Made by a program: the position numbers and the translations under genes
Assembly (NCBI GenBank): GCA_002439705.1
Contig: DJPE01000022.1
Coordinates: 14,437-41,706, forward strand
Length of the DNA stretch: 27,270 nt
Source of the DNA: Christensenella sp. UBA6420
GTDB lineage: Bacteria; Bacillota; Clostridia; Christensenellales; DTU072
Reading direction: 5' to 3'
Shown: piece by piece, positions 7,627 to 15,950 of the stretch
How the letters are laid out: the number at the start of each line of letters is the position of its first letter
How positions within the stretch are numbered: position 1 is the first letter of the stretch
Notes under the pieces: model-generated
The model's database searches: none
What the model was told of the DNA's origin: nothing
The model's input: the letters and a program-made list of their open reading frames with translations, nothing else

Positions 7627-10124
7627 TGGCAAGAAAGAAAATCGTTGAAGAATTACCGGTAGAGGAGAAGATAATTTCCCGTCCGCTTTCCAAAGCAATA
7701 CCCGATTTTATGATGCCGTACGCAGAGTACATCATACTCGAACGTGCGTTGCCGAGAGTGGAAGACGGCTTAAAACCCGTTCAGCGCAGAATTCTCTATA
7801 CCATGAACGAACTCAATATGAAGCCCGACGGACCGTACAAGAAATCCGCCCGTGTGGTAGGCGACTGCTTAGGTAAATATCACCCGCACGGCGACACGAG
7901 TATTTACGACGCAATGGTCAAAATGGCTCAGGAATTCAATATGCGTAACACGCTCGTCAACGGTCACGGAAACTTCGGCTCCATCGACGGCGACGGCGCG
8001 GCTGCTATGCGTTATACCGAAGTAAAACTCGAAGCTTTAGCTTGCGAACTTTTACGAGATCTCGATAAGGATACCGTAAAGTGGGTAAAGAACTTCGACG
8101 ACAGCCTTATGGAACCCGACCTTTTGCCGGGGCGTTTTCCCAACTTGCTCGTAAACGGCAGTATGGGCATAGCGATAGGCCTTGCGACGAATATCCCCGC
8201 GCATAACCTTTCGGAAGTAATCGACGGCACGATAGCATATATAGATAATCCGAAAATAAAATTGCCCGACCTTCTCAAAATAATCAAAGGACCCGATTTC
8301 CCGACGGGGGGATTTATTATACCCGGTGACAGTCTCGAAAGCATTTACGAAACGGGTAAAGGCAAGTTCTTTATAAGAGCGAGAGCGGAAATAGAAAACG
8401 CAGGTAACGGCAAACAAGCCATCGTAATAACGGAAATTCCTTACGGCGTAAACAAAGCCCGTCTGCAACAGAGAATAATGGAATTAAGGGACGACGCGGT
8501 GGAAGCGGCGAAGAAAAACGCCGCGAAAGCCGACCTTACGTTAAGCGGAATACAGGAAATAGTAGACGAGTCCGACCGCAACGGAATAAGAGTCGTTATC
8601 CGCCTGAAAAAGGGCGAAGACGCCTTCAAAGTGCTCGATTATCTCTACAAAAAGACCGATATGCAAATATCTTTCGGCGTGAATATGGTGGCGATAGCCG
8701 ACGGCAGACCGCAACAGCTCGGACTTATCGAATACCTTAATTATTACGTAAAGCATCAGCAAAACGTAATATTAAAACGCAGTCAGTTCGACCTTAACAA
8801 CGCTAAAAAGAGAGAACATATCTTAGACGGCTACGTCATTATCCTGCCCGACATCGACACCGTCGTGCAGCTTATCAAGACGAGCAGTTCCCGCGGCGAA
8901 GCCAAAGATAAACTCCGCGCTCACTTCGGACTTACGGAAAAGCAAGCCGACGCTATTCTCGACTTGAAACTCGTCAACATTACCCGTATGGAAGTGACGA
9001 AGATAGAAAAGGAATTGAGAGAACTTAAACAGCTCATAGCCGAACTTGAAAAAATAGTGTCTTCCAAAGCGGAACAGCTGAGAGTAGTCAAAAAAGAACT
9101 TCTCGAAATAAGACAAAAATATCCCTGCAAGCGTCTCAGTATCATCGTAAACAGCGAAGACGACATAGCTCACAAACCTTACGAAGTAAACACCGACGAA
9201 GGAAAAAGGGGATATGTAAGCGTGGACGCAAACGGATTAGTTAAGTTCCTTTCGCCCCGTCAGTACAGCATAGCCGACAGAACCGAACCTACCGTCGTAA
9301 ACGAAACGTCAAAAGTAATGCAGTACGTCGATAAGAACGAACAAATCATTCTTTTCGGTAGCTTAGGCAACTGTTATAAGCTAAACGTGAACGAGATGAG
9401 AGAATCCGGCTGGAAAGACAAAGGCGAAACGCTGACGGAAATATGCGCAGACGCTCCGAAGGACGAGAAGGTCGTATCCGCAATTAAACTTACCGAAAAT
9501 AATGCGGATAAACAAGTGTTTATCGTCACGAAAAACGGTATGGTAAAACGTTCCGATATATCGGAATATATTGTTAACAAGGATTCCTATCTCGGAATGG
9601 TGCTTAAAGAGGGCGACGAAGTCGTTGCCGTCGAAATAGTCGACGACAACAGCAATCTCGTGTTCGTATCGAGCGACGGACTTAGCCTTAACACCCCCGT
9701 TGACGAATATCCCGTTCAGGGCAGAAAAGCTGGCGGAGTAATAGGTATGAGTCTTAACGACGGTGCGAGCGTAGCGTGGGCGGGACAGATAGAAAAAGAA
9801 GACGACGAAATAATAGGCGAACTTTTACTTATCAGCAACGGTTACGCAAAACGCGTAGTGGCAAGTTACGTCGAACCGTCCAAGAGAGCGAGAAAAGGGG
9901 TTAAGGTAATCGACCTTACCGACAAGCGGCTCGTGTTCGCGGGGGCGGTCAAGGAAGAATGTAAGATTGCGTTAATAAACAAACAGGGCGTAGTCTTCAC
10001 CGTCGATTCCGAAGACGTGCTTATCGACAGAAACCGCGCCGGCAAAGGCAAACCGTTGGTCGCGAGCGCAGACTGCTACTACGGCGTAAAACAGATAGCT
10101 GAATGCGAAGTCACCGCCGAATAG
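7626..10124 (+). CDS. Type IIA DNA topoisomerase subunit A (GyrA/ParC family)
   Basis: This 832-residue DNA-cutting subunit is coupled to subunit B. It has the winged-helix breakage-reunion domain with catalytic Tyr130 (AMRYTE), and the quinolone-binding region [13 protein letters not shown], with Thr91 and Asp95 at the positions of E. coli GyrA Ser83 and Asp87. A coiled coil lies at about 455-500 and a C-terminal beta-pinwheel at about 510-832. I find no QRRGGKG-type GyrA box in the pinwheel. The phrase ESGWKDKGE resembles the ParC pinwheel, and PVQRRILY also leans to Par[19 protein letters not shown] leans to GyrA. Topoisomerase IV (parC) is my preference, but a second gyrase-like pair cannot be excluded. 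No convincing terminator follows before the next promoter. Confidence 0.94.
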   Translation: MARKKIVEELPVEEKIISRPLSKAIPDFMMPYAEYIILERALPRVEDGLKPVQRRILYTMNELNMKPDGPYKKSARVVGDCLGKYHPHGDTSIYDAMVKMAQEFNMRNTLVNGHGNFGSIDGDGAAAMRYTEVKLEALACELLRDLDKDTVKWVKNFDDSLMEPDLLPGRFPNLLVNGSMGIAIGLATNIPAHNLSEVIDGTIAYIDNPKIKLPDLLKIIKGPDFPTGGFIIPGDSLESIYETGKGKFFIRARAEIENAGNGKQAIVITEIPYGVNKARLQQRIMELRDDAVEAAKKNAAKADLTLSGIQEIVDESDRNGIRVVIRLKKGEDAFKVLDYLYKKTDMQISFGVNMVAIADGRPQQLGLIEYLNYYVKHQQNVILKRSQFDLNNAKKREHILDGYVIILPDIDTVVQLIKTSSSRGEAKDKLRAHFGLTEKQADAILDLKLVNITRMEVTKIEKELRELKQLIAELEKIVSSKAEQLRVVKKELLEIRQKYPCKRLSIIVNSEDDIAHKPYEVNTDEGKRGYVSVDANGLVKFLSPRQYSIADRTEPTVVNETSKVMQYVDKNEQIILFGSLGNCYKLNVNEMRESGWKDKGETLTEICADAPKDEKVVSAIKLTENNADKQVFIVTKNGMVKRSDISEYIVNKDSYLGMVLKEGDEVVAVEIVDDNSNLVFVSSDGLSLNTPVDEYPVQGRKAGGVIGMSLNDGASVAWAGQIEKEDDEIIGELLLISNGYAKRVVASYVEPSKRARKGVKVIDLTDKRLVFAGAVKEECKIALINKQGVVFTVDSEDVLIDRNRAGKGKPLVASADCYYGVKQIAECEVTAE

Positions 10125-10224
10125 GGGCGGAAAACCGTTACCGTGCGGTCGATATATTGTTTCTTACTGAGGAAGTTAAGGCGAAATTAGTCGAAAAACC
10201 GATATTTAAGTAGATAAAAGTATA

Positions 10225-10253
10225 TTGACACGCGGATAATATGGTAATATAAT
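10225..10253 (+). promoter_or_regulatory. Consensus sigma-A promoter for small lipoprotein-proS
   Basis: A perfect TTGACA (10225-10230), a 17-bp spacer and a perfect TATAAT (10248-10253). Predicted start is near 10260. The rest of the 10125-10297 gap is AT-rich and holds nothing else I can name. Confidence 0.9.
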
Positions 10254-10297
10254 AATATTGAAATAATAACGATAATAATCTAATATTAGGAGAATAT

Positions 10298-10657
10298 ATG
10301 AAAAAAACAGTTTCTATCGTAGCCGTTTTACTTATCGTGGCTACCATAGCTTGCGTTCTTACCGCATGCCAGAACAAATCCGATGAAGTTACCGTAAGCT
10401 CTTACGAAATTAAAGAAACCGTCGTCAACGTAGGCGACACCCACGGCACGCCGACCATTACCGCTAAATTAAGCGACGGAACGGAGAAGACCGTTTCTAA
10501 CAACTTGGTTTATAGCGAAGAAGACATCGCCAAACTCAAACTTAAAGACGGCAAGTACACCAAGTCCGGTAAGTATGAAGTCAGGGTCTACATTTTGGAA
10601 GAACAGGAAAAATACCTTATCGGTACGTGGAAGATTACCGTAAAGGTGACCAAATAA
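10298..10657 (+). CDS. Small secreted lipoprotein with predicted Ig-like beta domain
   Basis: This 119-residue protein has an N-terminal signal peptide (two Lys, then about 17 hydrophobic residues) ending in lipobox LTAC with Cys24 as the lipid-modified residue. It should be anchored on the outer face of the membrane. The mature part of about 95 residues alternates short polar and hydrophobic strands, such as VSSYEIKETVVNVGD, YTKSGKYEVRVYI and WKITVKVTK. This is the pattern of a bacterial Ig-like domain of the kind found in cell-surface proteins. No catalytic motif is visible. AGGAGA at 10288-10293 fixes the start. It is transcribed from a consensus promoter and lies only 10 nt ahead of proS, whose ribosome binding site overlaps its stop codon. 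A functional link to proS is not implied. The fold call is inference. Confidence 0.8.
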   Translation: MKKTVSIVAVLLIVATIACVLTACQNKSDEVTVSSYEIKETVVNVGDTHGTPTITAKLSDGTEKTVSNNLVYSEEDIAKLKLKDGKYTKSGKYEVRVYILEEQEKYLIGTWKITVKVTK

Positions 10658-10667
10658 GGGGGCAGAC

Positions 10668-12380
10668 ATGCGTCTTTCTAAATTAGTCGGAGAACGCACA
10701 AAAACCGTTCCCGGAGATGCTACCATTGCTAGCCATATCCTTTTATTGAGGGCGGGATACATAAAACTCGTCAACAACGGGATTTGGTCTCTTGCCATGC
10801 CCGCTAAGCGTATAGCGCAGAAGATAGAACGTATCATAAGAGAAGAAATGAACGCCGTCGACGGACAGGAAGTTCTGTTCCCCGTGGTTATGCCCAAGGA
10901 ATTGTGGGCGGAATCGGGCAGATACTATTCCATCGGCGACGAAATGGTCAGATTTAAGGACAGAAGCGGTCGCGATATGGTACTCGGTATGACACACGAA
11001 GAAGCGGCGGTTCATTTCGCACGCGACGCCGTCAACAGCTATCAGCAGTTGCCGTTCATGATTTACCAGATCCAGACCAAGTTCAGAGACGAAGCCCGTT
11101 GCCGCGGCGGTCTTATAAGAGTGAGAGAGTTCACGATGAAAGACGCATACTCTTTCCATATGGACAACGCCGACCTTGAAAAATATTATTACAGAGTCTA
11201 CGATGCGTACACGAGAATATTCGACCGCATAGGTATGAAGAGAGTAGTCGCAGTCAAGTCCGACAGCGGTATGATGGGCGGCAACATCGCTCACGAATAT
11301 ATGCTTCTTACTCCCATAGGGGAAGACACCATAGTCATCTGCCCCGAATGCGGATACAAAGCCAATATGGAAGTCGCCGTCAGCAGACGCGAGAACGAAC
11401 GCGACGAAGTCAGCGAAGAGCTGAAAGAAGTTTTCACCGCCGACAGAGCCGATATAGAATCGGTCTGCGAGTTCCTTAATAAGGACGCGAAAAAGACGGT
11501 TAAAGCGGTTTGCTACTTCAAAAAAGGCAGCGAAGACGTGGTTGTTTGTTTCATAAGGGGCGACCTTGAAATAAACGAAGCAAAACTTAAAAAGGTGTTG
11601 GGACACGAAATAGTCCCCGCCAACATAAAAGATGTTCCCGGATTGCACGCCGGAAACATTGGCCCCGTCAATCTCGACGTACCCGGAGCGACGATAGTTT
11701 ACGACGCATCCCTTAAAGGTCTTAACAACGTAGTCGGCGGAGCGAACAAGGCGGAATATCATTACACGGGTATCGACTTCGACCGCGACTTAAAGGGTAT
11801 TACCTTTAGCGATATAGCCAAAGTAAAAGCGGGCGAAACCTGTCCCGTCTGCGGCAAACCCCTTACGTTGGAAAACGGTATCGAAGTAGGAAATATATTC
11901 CAGCTCGGCACTAAGTACACCAAGACTATGGGAATGACCGTTTTGGATAACACGGGTAAAGCCGTCAATCCCATAATGGGCTGTTACGGCATAGGTATAG
12001 GAAGAGCCATTGCGTCGGTAGCGGAAGAAAGTCACGACGAAAAAGGTCTTATGTGGCCTATGTCGATAGCTCCGTGGCACGTTTATCTGTGCGCGTTGAG
12101 AATAGATAATCCCGAAGTAAGCGAAAAGGCGGAAAAACTTTACGCCGATATGCAGAAAGCGGGAATAGAAGTGTTATTTGACGAAAGAGAAGCGTCCGCG
12201 GGAGTCAAGTTCTCGGACTGCGACCTTATGGGTATACCTTTGAGAGTCGTAATAAGTCCCAGGTCTATCGCGGAAAACAGAGTAGAACTACAATCCAGAG
12301 ACAAAACTTTACAGGAAAACGTGTCTTTGGATGAAATCATACCGCGGTTGCAGGAAATCATTTCGGCAGCCGTAAAGTAA
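10668..12380 (+). CDS. proS: Prolyl-tRNA synthetase
   Basis: This 570-residue class II synthetase charges tRNA-Pro. It is the bacterial-type enzyme with an editing insertion between motifs 2 and 3. Visible are the GMTHEE loop (108-112), motif 2 with FRDEARCRGG (139-148) and RVREFTMKDA (151-160), and a YbaK-like editing insertion at about 225-400 (AVCYFKK, CFIRGDLEINEAKL, GLHAGNIGP). A Cys pair lies in CPECGYKANME, as is common in this family, and motif 3 contains GCYGIGIGRAIASVAEE. The C-terminal anticodon-binding domain begins after SIAPWHVY. Length is normal. The start ATG follows AAGGGGG (10656-10662), which overlaps the stop of the upstream lipoprotein, so the two are likely co-transcribed. 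I see no T-box in front of it. Confidence 0.97.
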   Translation: MRLSKLVGERTKTVPGDATIASHILLLRAGYIKLVNNGIWSLAMPAKRIAQKIERIIREEMNAVDGQEVLFPVVMPKELWAESGRYYSIGDEMVRFKDRSGRDMVLGMTHEEAAVHFARDAVNSYQQLPFMIYQIQTKFRDEARCRGGLIRVREFTMKDAYSFHMDNADLEKYYYRVYDAYTRIFDRIGMKRVVAVKSDSGMMGGNIAHEYMLLTPIGEDTIVICPECGYKANMEVAVSRRENERDEVSEELKEVFTADRADIESVCEFLNKDAKKTVKAVCYFKKGSEDVVVCFIRGDLEINEAKLKKVLGHEIVPANIKDVPGLHAGNIGPVNLDVPGATIVYDASLKGLNNVVGGANKAEYHYTGIDFDRDLKGITFSDIAKVKAGETCPVCGKPLTLENGIEVGNIFQLGTKYTKTMGMTVLDNTGKAVNPIMGCYGIGIGRAIASVAEESHDEKGLMWPMSIAPWHVYLCALRIDNPEVSEKAEKLYADMQKAGIEVLFDEREASAGVKFSDCDLMGIPLRVVISPRSIAENRVELQSRDKTLQENVSLDEIIPRLQEIISAAVK

Positions 12381-12405
12381 GAATATCGGTAAAAGCGAAG
12401 CATTT

Positions 12406-12484
12406 GCAGGTATTTTTACTTGCTCGGTCGGAAACGCGCCGTTCGCATTGCGGACGGTCGACGGCTTCGGTCGTCGGTTTCCGA
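12406..12484 (+). other. Candidate structured RNA: compact three-way junction with UUCG loop
   Basis: Positions 12428-12484 fold by hand into three helices around one junction. P1 is 12428-12435 with 12477-12484 (8 bp, perfect). P2 is 12439-12446 with 12450-12457 (8 bp, one G-U, loop ATT). P3 is 12459-12465 with 12470-12476 (7 bp, one G-U), capped by a C(UUCG)G tetraloop. Of 57 nt, 46 are paired; linkers are GCG, U and none. A further 7-bp hairpin with one G-U (12406-12412 with 12417-12423) sits just 5'. All three wobble pairs are G-U only when read on the plus strand, which points to plus-strand RNA and away from a DNA cruciform. The element lies between proS and the lipoprotein gene, 17 nt ahead of the latter's ribosome binding site. 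No T-run follows, so it is not a simple terminator. I recognise no riboswitch or ribozyme core in it. Confidence 0.5.
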
Positions 12485-12517
12485 AATAATATTACCTTAT
12501 CAAGGGAGAGTAGTATT

Positions 12518-14188
12518 ATGAAGAAAAAAATGTTTTTGTTGTTTGCTGTCGTCATTACGCTTATGCTGGCGCTTGTAGGATGCGGAGAAACCGAAAATCC
12601 AAAACCTAATACCGATGACGACGATATTAACAAAGGCGGCTGGACCGTAATCGAGTCGCCGAGTATGACCGACGTCTACAAAACGTTTTTAGGCGGTTTT
12701 ACGTCAATTGCGGGAGAATTTTCCAAATCTAAATTAAAGACTTCGCCCAAGGTGTCCGCCGACGCTTCGTTTAATCTGAGCGCGAACAAAAACAGCTTTT
12801 GGGCGTCGATGAGATTAAACTATAACAATAATTCGCCCGAGACGACGATGTTCTCGTTTGAATTGTTCCCGAGCGAAGACAGCGATGCGGACGAATTGAC
12901 TTTCGGCGCATATATCTATAAAGAGCAGCTTTTCTTACAGTTCGGCGAGTCAACTAAATTTTCTCTCGACTTAAAGGCTTCGCAATGGGCTCCATACTTC
13001 CCGTTCGACAATACCGACGTAAGTATGGATAAATTAGCGTTGTTCCTTTCGTCGGCGATAGTCACGAGCGAAGACACCCAAGGCAAGAGCCGTATGAACG
13101 GTTTAGCCGAAGAATATAACTACGTCGTCGACATCGATTTACCTAAATCTCTCAAAAATTTCCTTTCTTCCAACGAAATTTCAGGTTCCGACCTTAACAG
13201 CTTCGGAGAAATTATTTCGGGCGTATTCGGAGTGACCATAGACGAAATCAAGGCGGGAGAATTCCCGAAGTCCAACATCAAAGTCGATTTCACTACGTCT
13301 AACAGAAAGATGTCTGCTTTCAATATGGACTTAAATATGGACGAAATTAAGAATAAGTCGGGTACGGTTTTCGGCGAAGACAGCCTTAAACTTAATCTCG
13401 AAATGCAGAAATTCGCGATAAGCAAGGACAGCGTATCGGTTCCGTTCGTGCTCGACGAGAACAAAGATAACCGCGATACTTTCGTGTATTATAAGGATAA
13501 CGCGTTCAAACTTACTTTCGATTCCTACGTTCAGACCGAAGAAGGGGCACAACCTAAAAAATATTTAGCCGACTTCAAAGCTAAAGTTTTTCAGGAAGAT
13601 TCCACCGACAACTACGCTTTCGTGGAAATGAAAGACCCCGTTACGCTTAAACCGCAGGAAGGTATCTACGTCTACAAAAATACGGCGTATATTTACACCA
13701 CGGAAAACGGCGAATACGTCTGCAAAGTCAGCTTCCCGCTCGACTTATCGCTCATAGCGTACAAGACCGTAAATAACGATTTCGTTCCCGAAGAGCAAAG
13801 AAAGAGTCTTAATTGGCTCGACGCCGCAGGATATATGATTAAGAACGTGAAAGTTGAAAAAGACGGAATAGGCTTCTTCTACGACAACGATTTTTACAAG
13901 AATATCTGGATAAATATGTACGATATGCTCGACTATATCGACGACCAATTTGAAGAAAACTTATACGAACAGACTGATATAAAACATTTCTGTGAATTGA
14001 TGATAAAAAATCCGTCCGAATTGTACTTCTCGTACGATAAAGCCTTTATTACGGTCGTCGCCGACAACGACTCCGAGCTTACCGCAATAAAAACCATGCT
14101 CGCCGCCGCCGAACCGCAAACCACGCTGACGTTGAAGTCAACCGAAGCGACAGGGGGCGAAACCGATACCGGAACGGATAATCAATAA
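12518..14188 (+). CDS. Large lipoprotein of unknown function
   Basis: I do not recognise this 556-residue protein. It begins with a signal peptide (MKKK, then a hydrophobic run) ending in lipobox LVGC, so Cys22 should carry lipid and the protein should sit on the outer membrane face. After an Asp-rich linker (NTDDDDINKGG) comes a long region of amphipathic strands with few Cys residues. It includes recurring phrases of the type FGAYIYKEQLFLQF, FVYYKDNAFKLTF and GIYVYKNTAYIYTT, which read like stacked antiparallel beta-hairpins. The C-terminal 20 residues are Thr/Gly/Asp/Glu-rich. An in-frame ATG at 12404 would add 38 residues that cover the structured RNA and bury the signal peptide, so I reject it. 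AAGGGAGAG (12502-12510) supports ATG 12518. The gene may be read through from proS. A lipid or polymer carrier of the LolA/LprG kind is conceivable, but only as a guess. Confidence 0.8.
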   Translation: MKKKMFLLFAVVITLMLALVGCGETENPKPNTDDDDINKGGWTVIESPSMTDVYKTFLGGFTSIAGEFSKSKLKTSPKVSADASFNLSANKNSFWASMRLNYNNNSPETTMFSFELFPSEDSDADELTFGAYIYKEQLFLQFGESTKFSLDLKASQWAPYFPFDNTDVSMDKLALFLSSAIVTSEDTQGKSRMNGLAEEYNYVVDIDLPKSLKNFLSSNEISGSDLNSFGEIISGVFGVTIDEIKAGEFPKSNIKVDFTTSNRKMSAFNMDLNMDEIKNKSGTVFGEDSLKLNLEMQKFAISKDSVSVPFVLDENKDNRDTFVYYKDNAFKLTFDSYVQTEEGAQPKKYLADFKAKVFQEDSTDNYAFVEMKDPVTLKPQEGIYVYKNTAYIYTTENGEYVCKVSFPLDLSLIAYKTVNNDFVPEEQRKSLNWLDAAGYMIKNVKVEKDGIGFFYDNDFYKNIWINMYDMLDYIDDQFEENLYEQTDIKHFCELMIKNPSELYFSYDKAFITVVADNDSELTAIKTMLAAAEPQTTLTLKSTEATGGETDTGTDNQ

Positions 14189-14211
14189 TAAATAAAGATT
14201 AAAATAATATC

Positions 14212-14237
14212 AAAGGCAGGTATTTGTACCTGCCTTT
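14212..14237. terminator. Bidirectional terminator between lipoprotein gene and dapB
   Basis: A perfect 11-bp stem (14212-14222 with 14227-14237) has a TTTG loop. It is followed by a T-rich tail on the plus strand and by TTTGATATTATTTT on the minus strand. It lies between convergent genes. Confidence 0.85.
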
Positions 14238-14263
14238 ATGTTTTTATAATTTCATATTTGCGA

Positions 14264-15013
14264 TTAGTCGAATAAGTCTTTTGAACTAAATAAACCTTTT
14301 TCTTTCGATACGATGAATCTTGCGGCGGCGATACTGCCGTTTGCGAAAATGGTTCTGTCTTCGGCTTCGTGTTTTATCGACACGACTTCGCCGTCCATAA
14401 AGAACATTACTTCGTGTTTTCCCGCGACCGTTCCGCCGCGAACAGAGCTTATTCCCAGGTCGCCACGTTGTCTTTTGCCGCTGTTTTCGTTTCTGCCGAT
14501 TACGAAAGATTCGTCGGGAATAATTTTCTTTATTGCGTCGGCTATCATTAAGGCGGTGCCGCTCGGGGCGTCCGCTTTACGTCTGTGATGTTGTTCGACT
14601 ATTTCTATATCGGCTTTATCGCCGAGTACCGATGCGGCGATTTCGGCAAGTTTTATAAGTAAGTTTATCCCTAAACTCATATTACCGCTCTTGAATACCG
14701 GGATACTTTCGGCTGCTTTTTTTATGTAAGCTAAATCCTTTTCGTCGTGGCCCGTGGCGGCTATTACGCACGGCACGGAATTTTCGACGGCGTAGGGGAG
14801 ATAGTCGTAGATAGCGTCCTTTACGGCAAAGTCAATTATACAGTCGGGCTTTTCGGTAATAACGGAACAGTCCTTATATACCGGACAGTCGAAATATTTT
14901 CCGTCGCTGAATTTATCCACGCCGCAGATTACGGTATCTCTATTTCCTTCATTTACTGCGTCGTAAAGGATTTTGCCCATTTTTCCGTTAATGCCGTATA
15001 TCAAAATTTTCAT
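14264..15013 (-). CDS. dapB: 4-hydroxy-tetrahydrodipicolinate reductase
   Basis: This 249-residue NAD(P)H-dependent reductase catalyses the second committed step of the lysine/diaminopimelate pathway. It has the nucleotide-binding GINGKMG (Gly7, Gly10, Gly13), IAATGHD near residue 88, and the catalytic segment EQHHRRKADAPSGTA with His142/His143 and Lys146. The C-terminal HEVMFF and HEAEDRTIFA segments are typical. Length is normal. It is the last gene of asd-dapA-dapB and its ATG overlaps the dapA stop by 4 nt (ATGA), which implies translational coupling. The bidirectional terminator at 14212-14237 ends the operon. Confidence 0.97.
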   Translation of the reverse strand: MKILIYGINGKMGKILYDAVNEGNRDTVICGVDKFSDGKYFDCPVYKDCSVITEKPDCIIDFAVKDAIYDYLPYAVENSVPCVIAATGHDEKDLAYIKKAAESIPVFKSGNMSLGINLLIKLAEIAASVLGDKADIEIVEQHHRRKADAPSGTALMIADAIKKIIPDESFVIGRNENSGKRQRGDLGISSVRGGTVAGKHEVMFFMDGEVVSIKHEAEDRTIFANGSIAAARFIVSKEKGLFSSKDLFD

Positions 15014-15900
15014 TCTTTCACCTTGAAATTAAGCCCGAATTCTCCCATTGCTTCGGCTAAAACCGCCGTCTTTTCCATTTTTATCATAGGAAGACGCATA
15101 TAGTCGGACAAGATTAAGTCCATCCAGTACGCAGCCGTTTTTACAGGAATAGGATTTACTTCGCAGAATAAGGCGTTAATTAACGGCAACACCGAAAACT
15201 GCATTTTTTTAGCCTTTTCGTAATCTCCGTTAAGTAAAAATCTCGTCATATCGGAGAAAAACTTAGGAATAAGATTGCTCGTTACGCTTATTGCGCCTAT
15301 ACCGCCGACAGCCATACACGGGAAGACTATTCCGTCGTCGCCGCAGTAAAGGTCAATATCGTCGCCGCAAAGGCGTTTTATTTCCATTATCTGGTTTATG
15401 TTGCCGCTCGCTTCTTTTATTGCCGCGATATTTTTGTATCCGCAAAGAGCTTTCACCGTTTCGGGCAGTATGTTTACGCCCGTACGTCCGGGTACGTTGT
15501 ACAATATTATCGGAATATTAATGCTGTCGGCTATCGCCTTATAGTGGGCGATAAGACCTTTTTGCGTGGTTTTGTTGTAATAGGGGGTTACTACCAGAAC
15601 GGCGTCCGCGCCGAGAGCTTCCGCTTCCTGAGCGTATTCTATTGCGGTGTAGGTGTTGTTGCTGCCCGCACCTAGAATGACGGGGATTTTTTTGTTTACG
15701 AGTTGCAGCACGAACTTAGCCACGGCGGTTCGTTCGTCGTGAGTCATAGTCGTCGGTTCTCCGGTGGTTCCGTTTACGATCAACGCATTTACGCCGCTAC
15801 TTAGTTGGTTATTTACCAGGTTTTCCAAAGAAACGAAATCAACTTTGTCGTTTACGAAGGGGGTAATAAGAGCGGTAGCCGTACCTTTGAATATCGTCAT
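15010..15900 (-). CDS. dapA: 4-hydroxy-tetrahydrodipicolinate synthase
   Basis: This 296-residue class I aldolase condenses pyruvate with aspartate semialdehyde. The Schiff-base lysine is Lys162 in IKEASGN. Tyr134 and Arg139 lie in ILYNVPGRTG, Thr45-Thr46 in NGTTGE and Tyr108 in VTPYYNK; together these are the full catalytic set. The frame stays open upstream to 16206, but that part overlaps asd and reads as Arg-rich noise. ATG at 15898-15900, preceded by AAGGAG (15904-15909 on the minus strand), gives the normal start MTIFKGTATALITPF. It lies 50 nt downstream of asd and overlaps dapB by 4 nt. Confidence 0.97.
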   Translation of the reverse strand: MTIFKGTATALITPFVNDKVDFVSLENLVNNQLSSGVNALIVNGTTGEPTTMTHDERTAVAKFVLQLVNKKIPVILGAGSNNTYTAIEYAQEAEALGADAVLVVTPYYNKTTQKGLIAHYKAIADSINIPIILYNVPGRTGVNILPETVKALCGYKNIAAIKEASGNINQIMEIKRLCGDDIDLYCGDDGIVFPCMAVGGIGAISVTSNLIPKFFSDMTRFLLNGDYEKAKKMQFSVLPLINALFCEVNPIPVKTAAYWMDLILSDYMRLPMIKMEKTAVLAEAMGEFGLNFKVKE

Positions 15901-15950
15901 AATTCTCCTTAATTCCTTATCAATAAATATATGCTCGATAGACGAAAAGA

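Noticed and set aside
10743..11762. 339-codon open frame antisense to proS
   Set aside because: It lies wholly inside proS on the other strand, has no ribosome binding site or family resemblance, and is explained by the codon bias of the sense gene.
12428..12484. Three-way-junction element read as a hammerhead ribozyme or intrinsic terminator
   Set aside because: It lacks the CUGAUGA and GAAA hammerhead core and has no T-run after the closing stem.
12404..12517. In-frame N-terminal extension of the large lipoprotein
   Set aside because: The extra 38 residues are Arg/Ser-rich, bury the signal peptide and cover the structured RNA. ATG 12518 has a good ribosome binding site.
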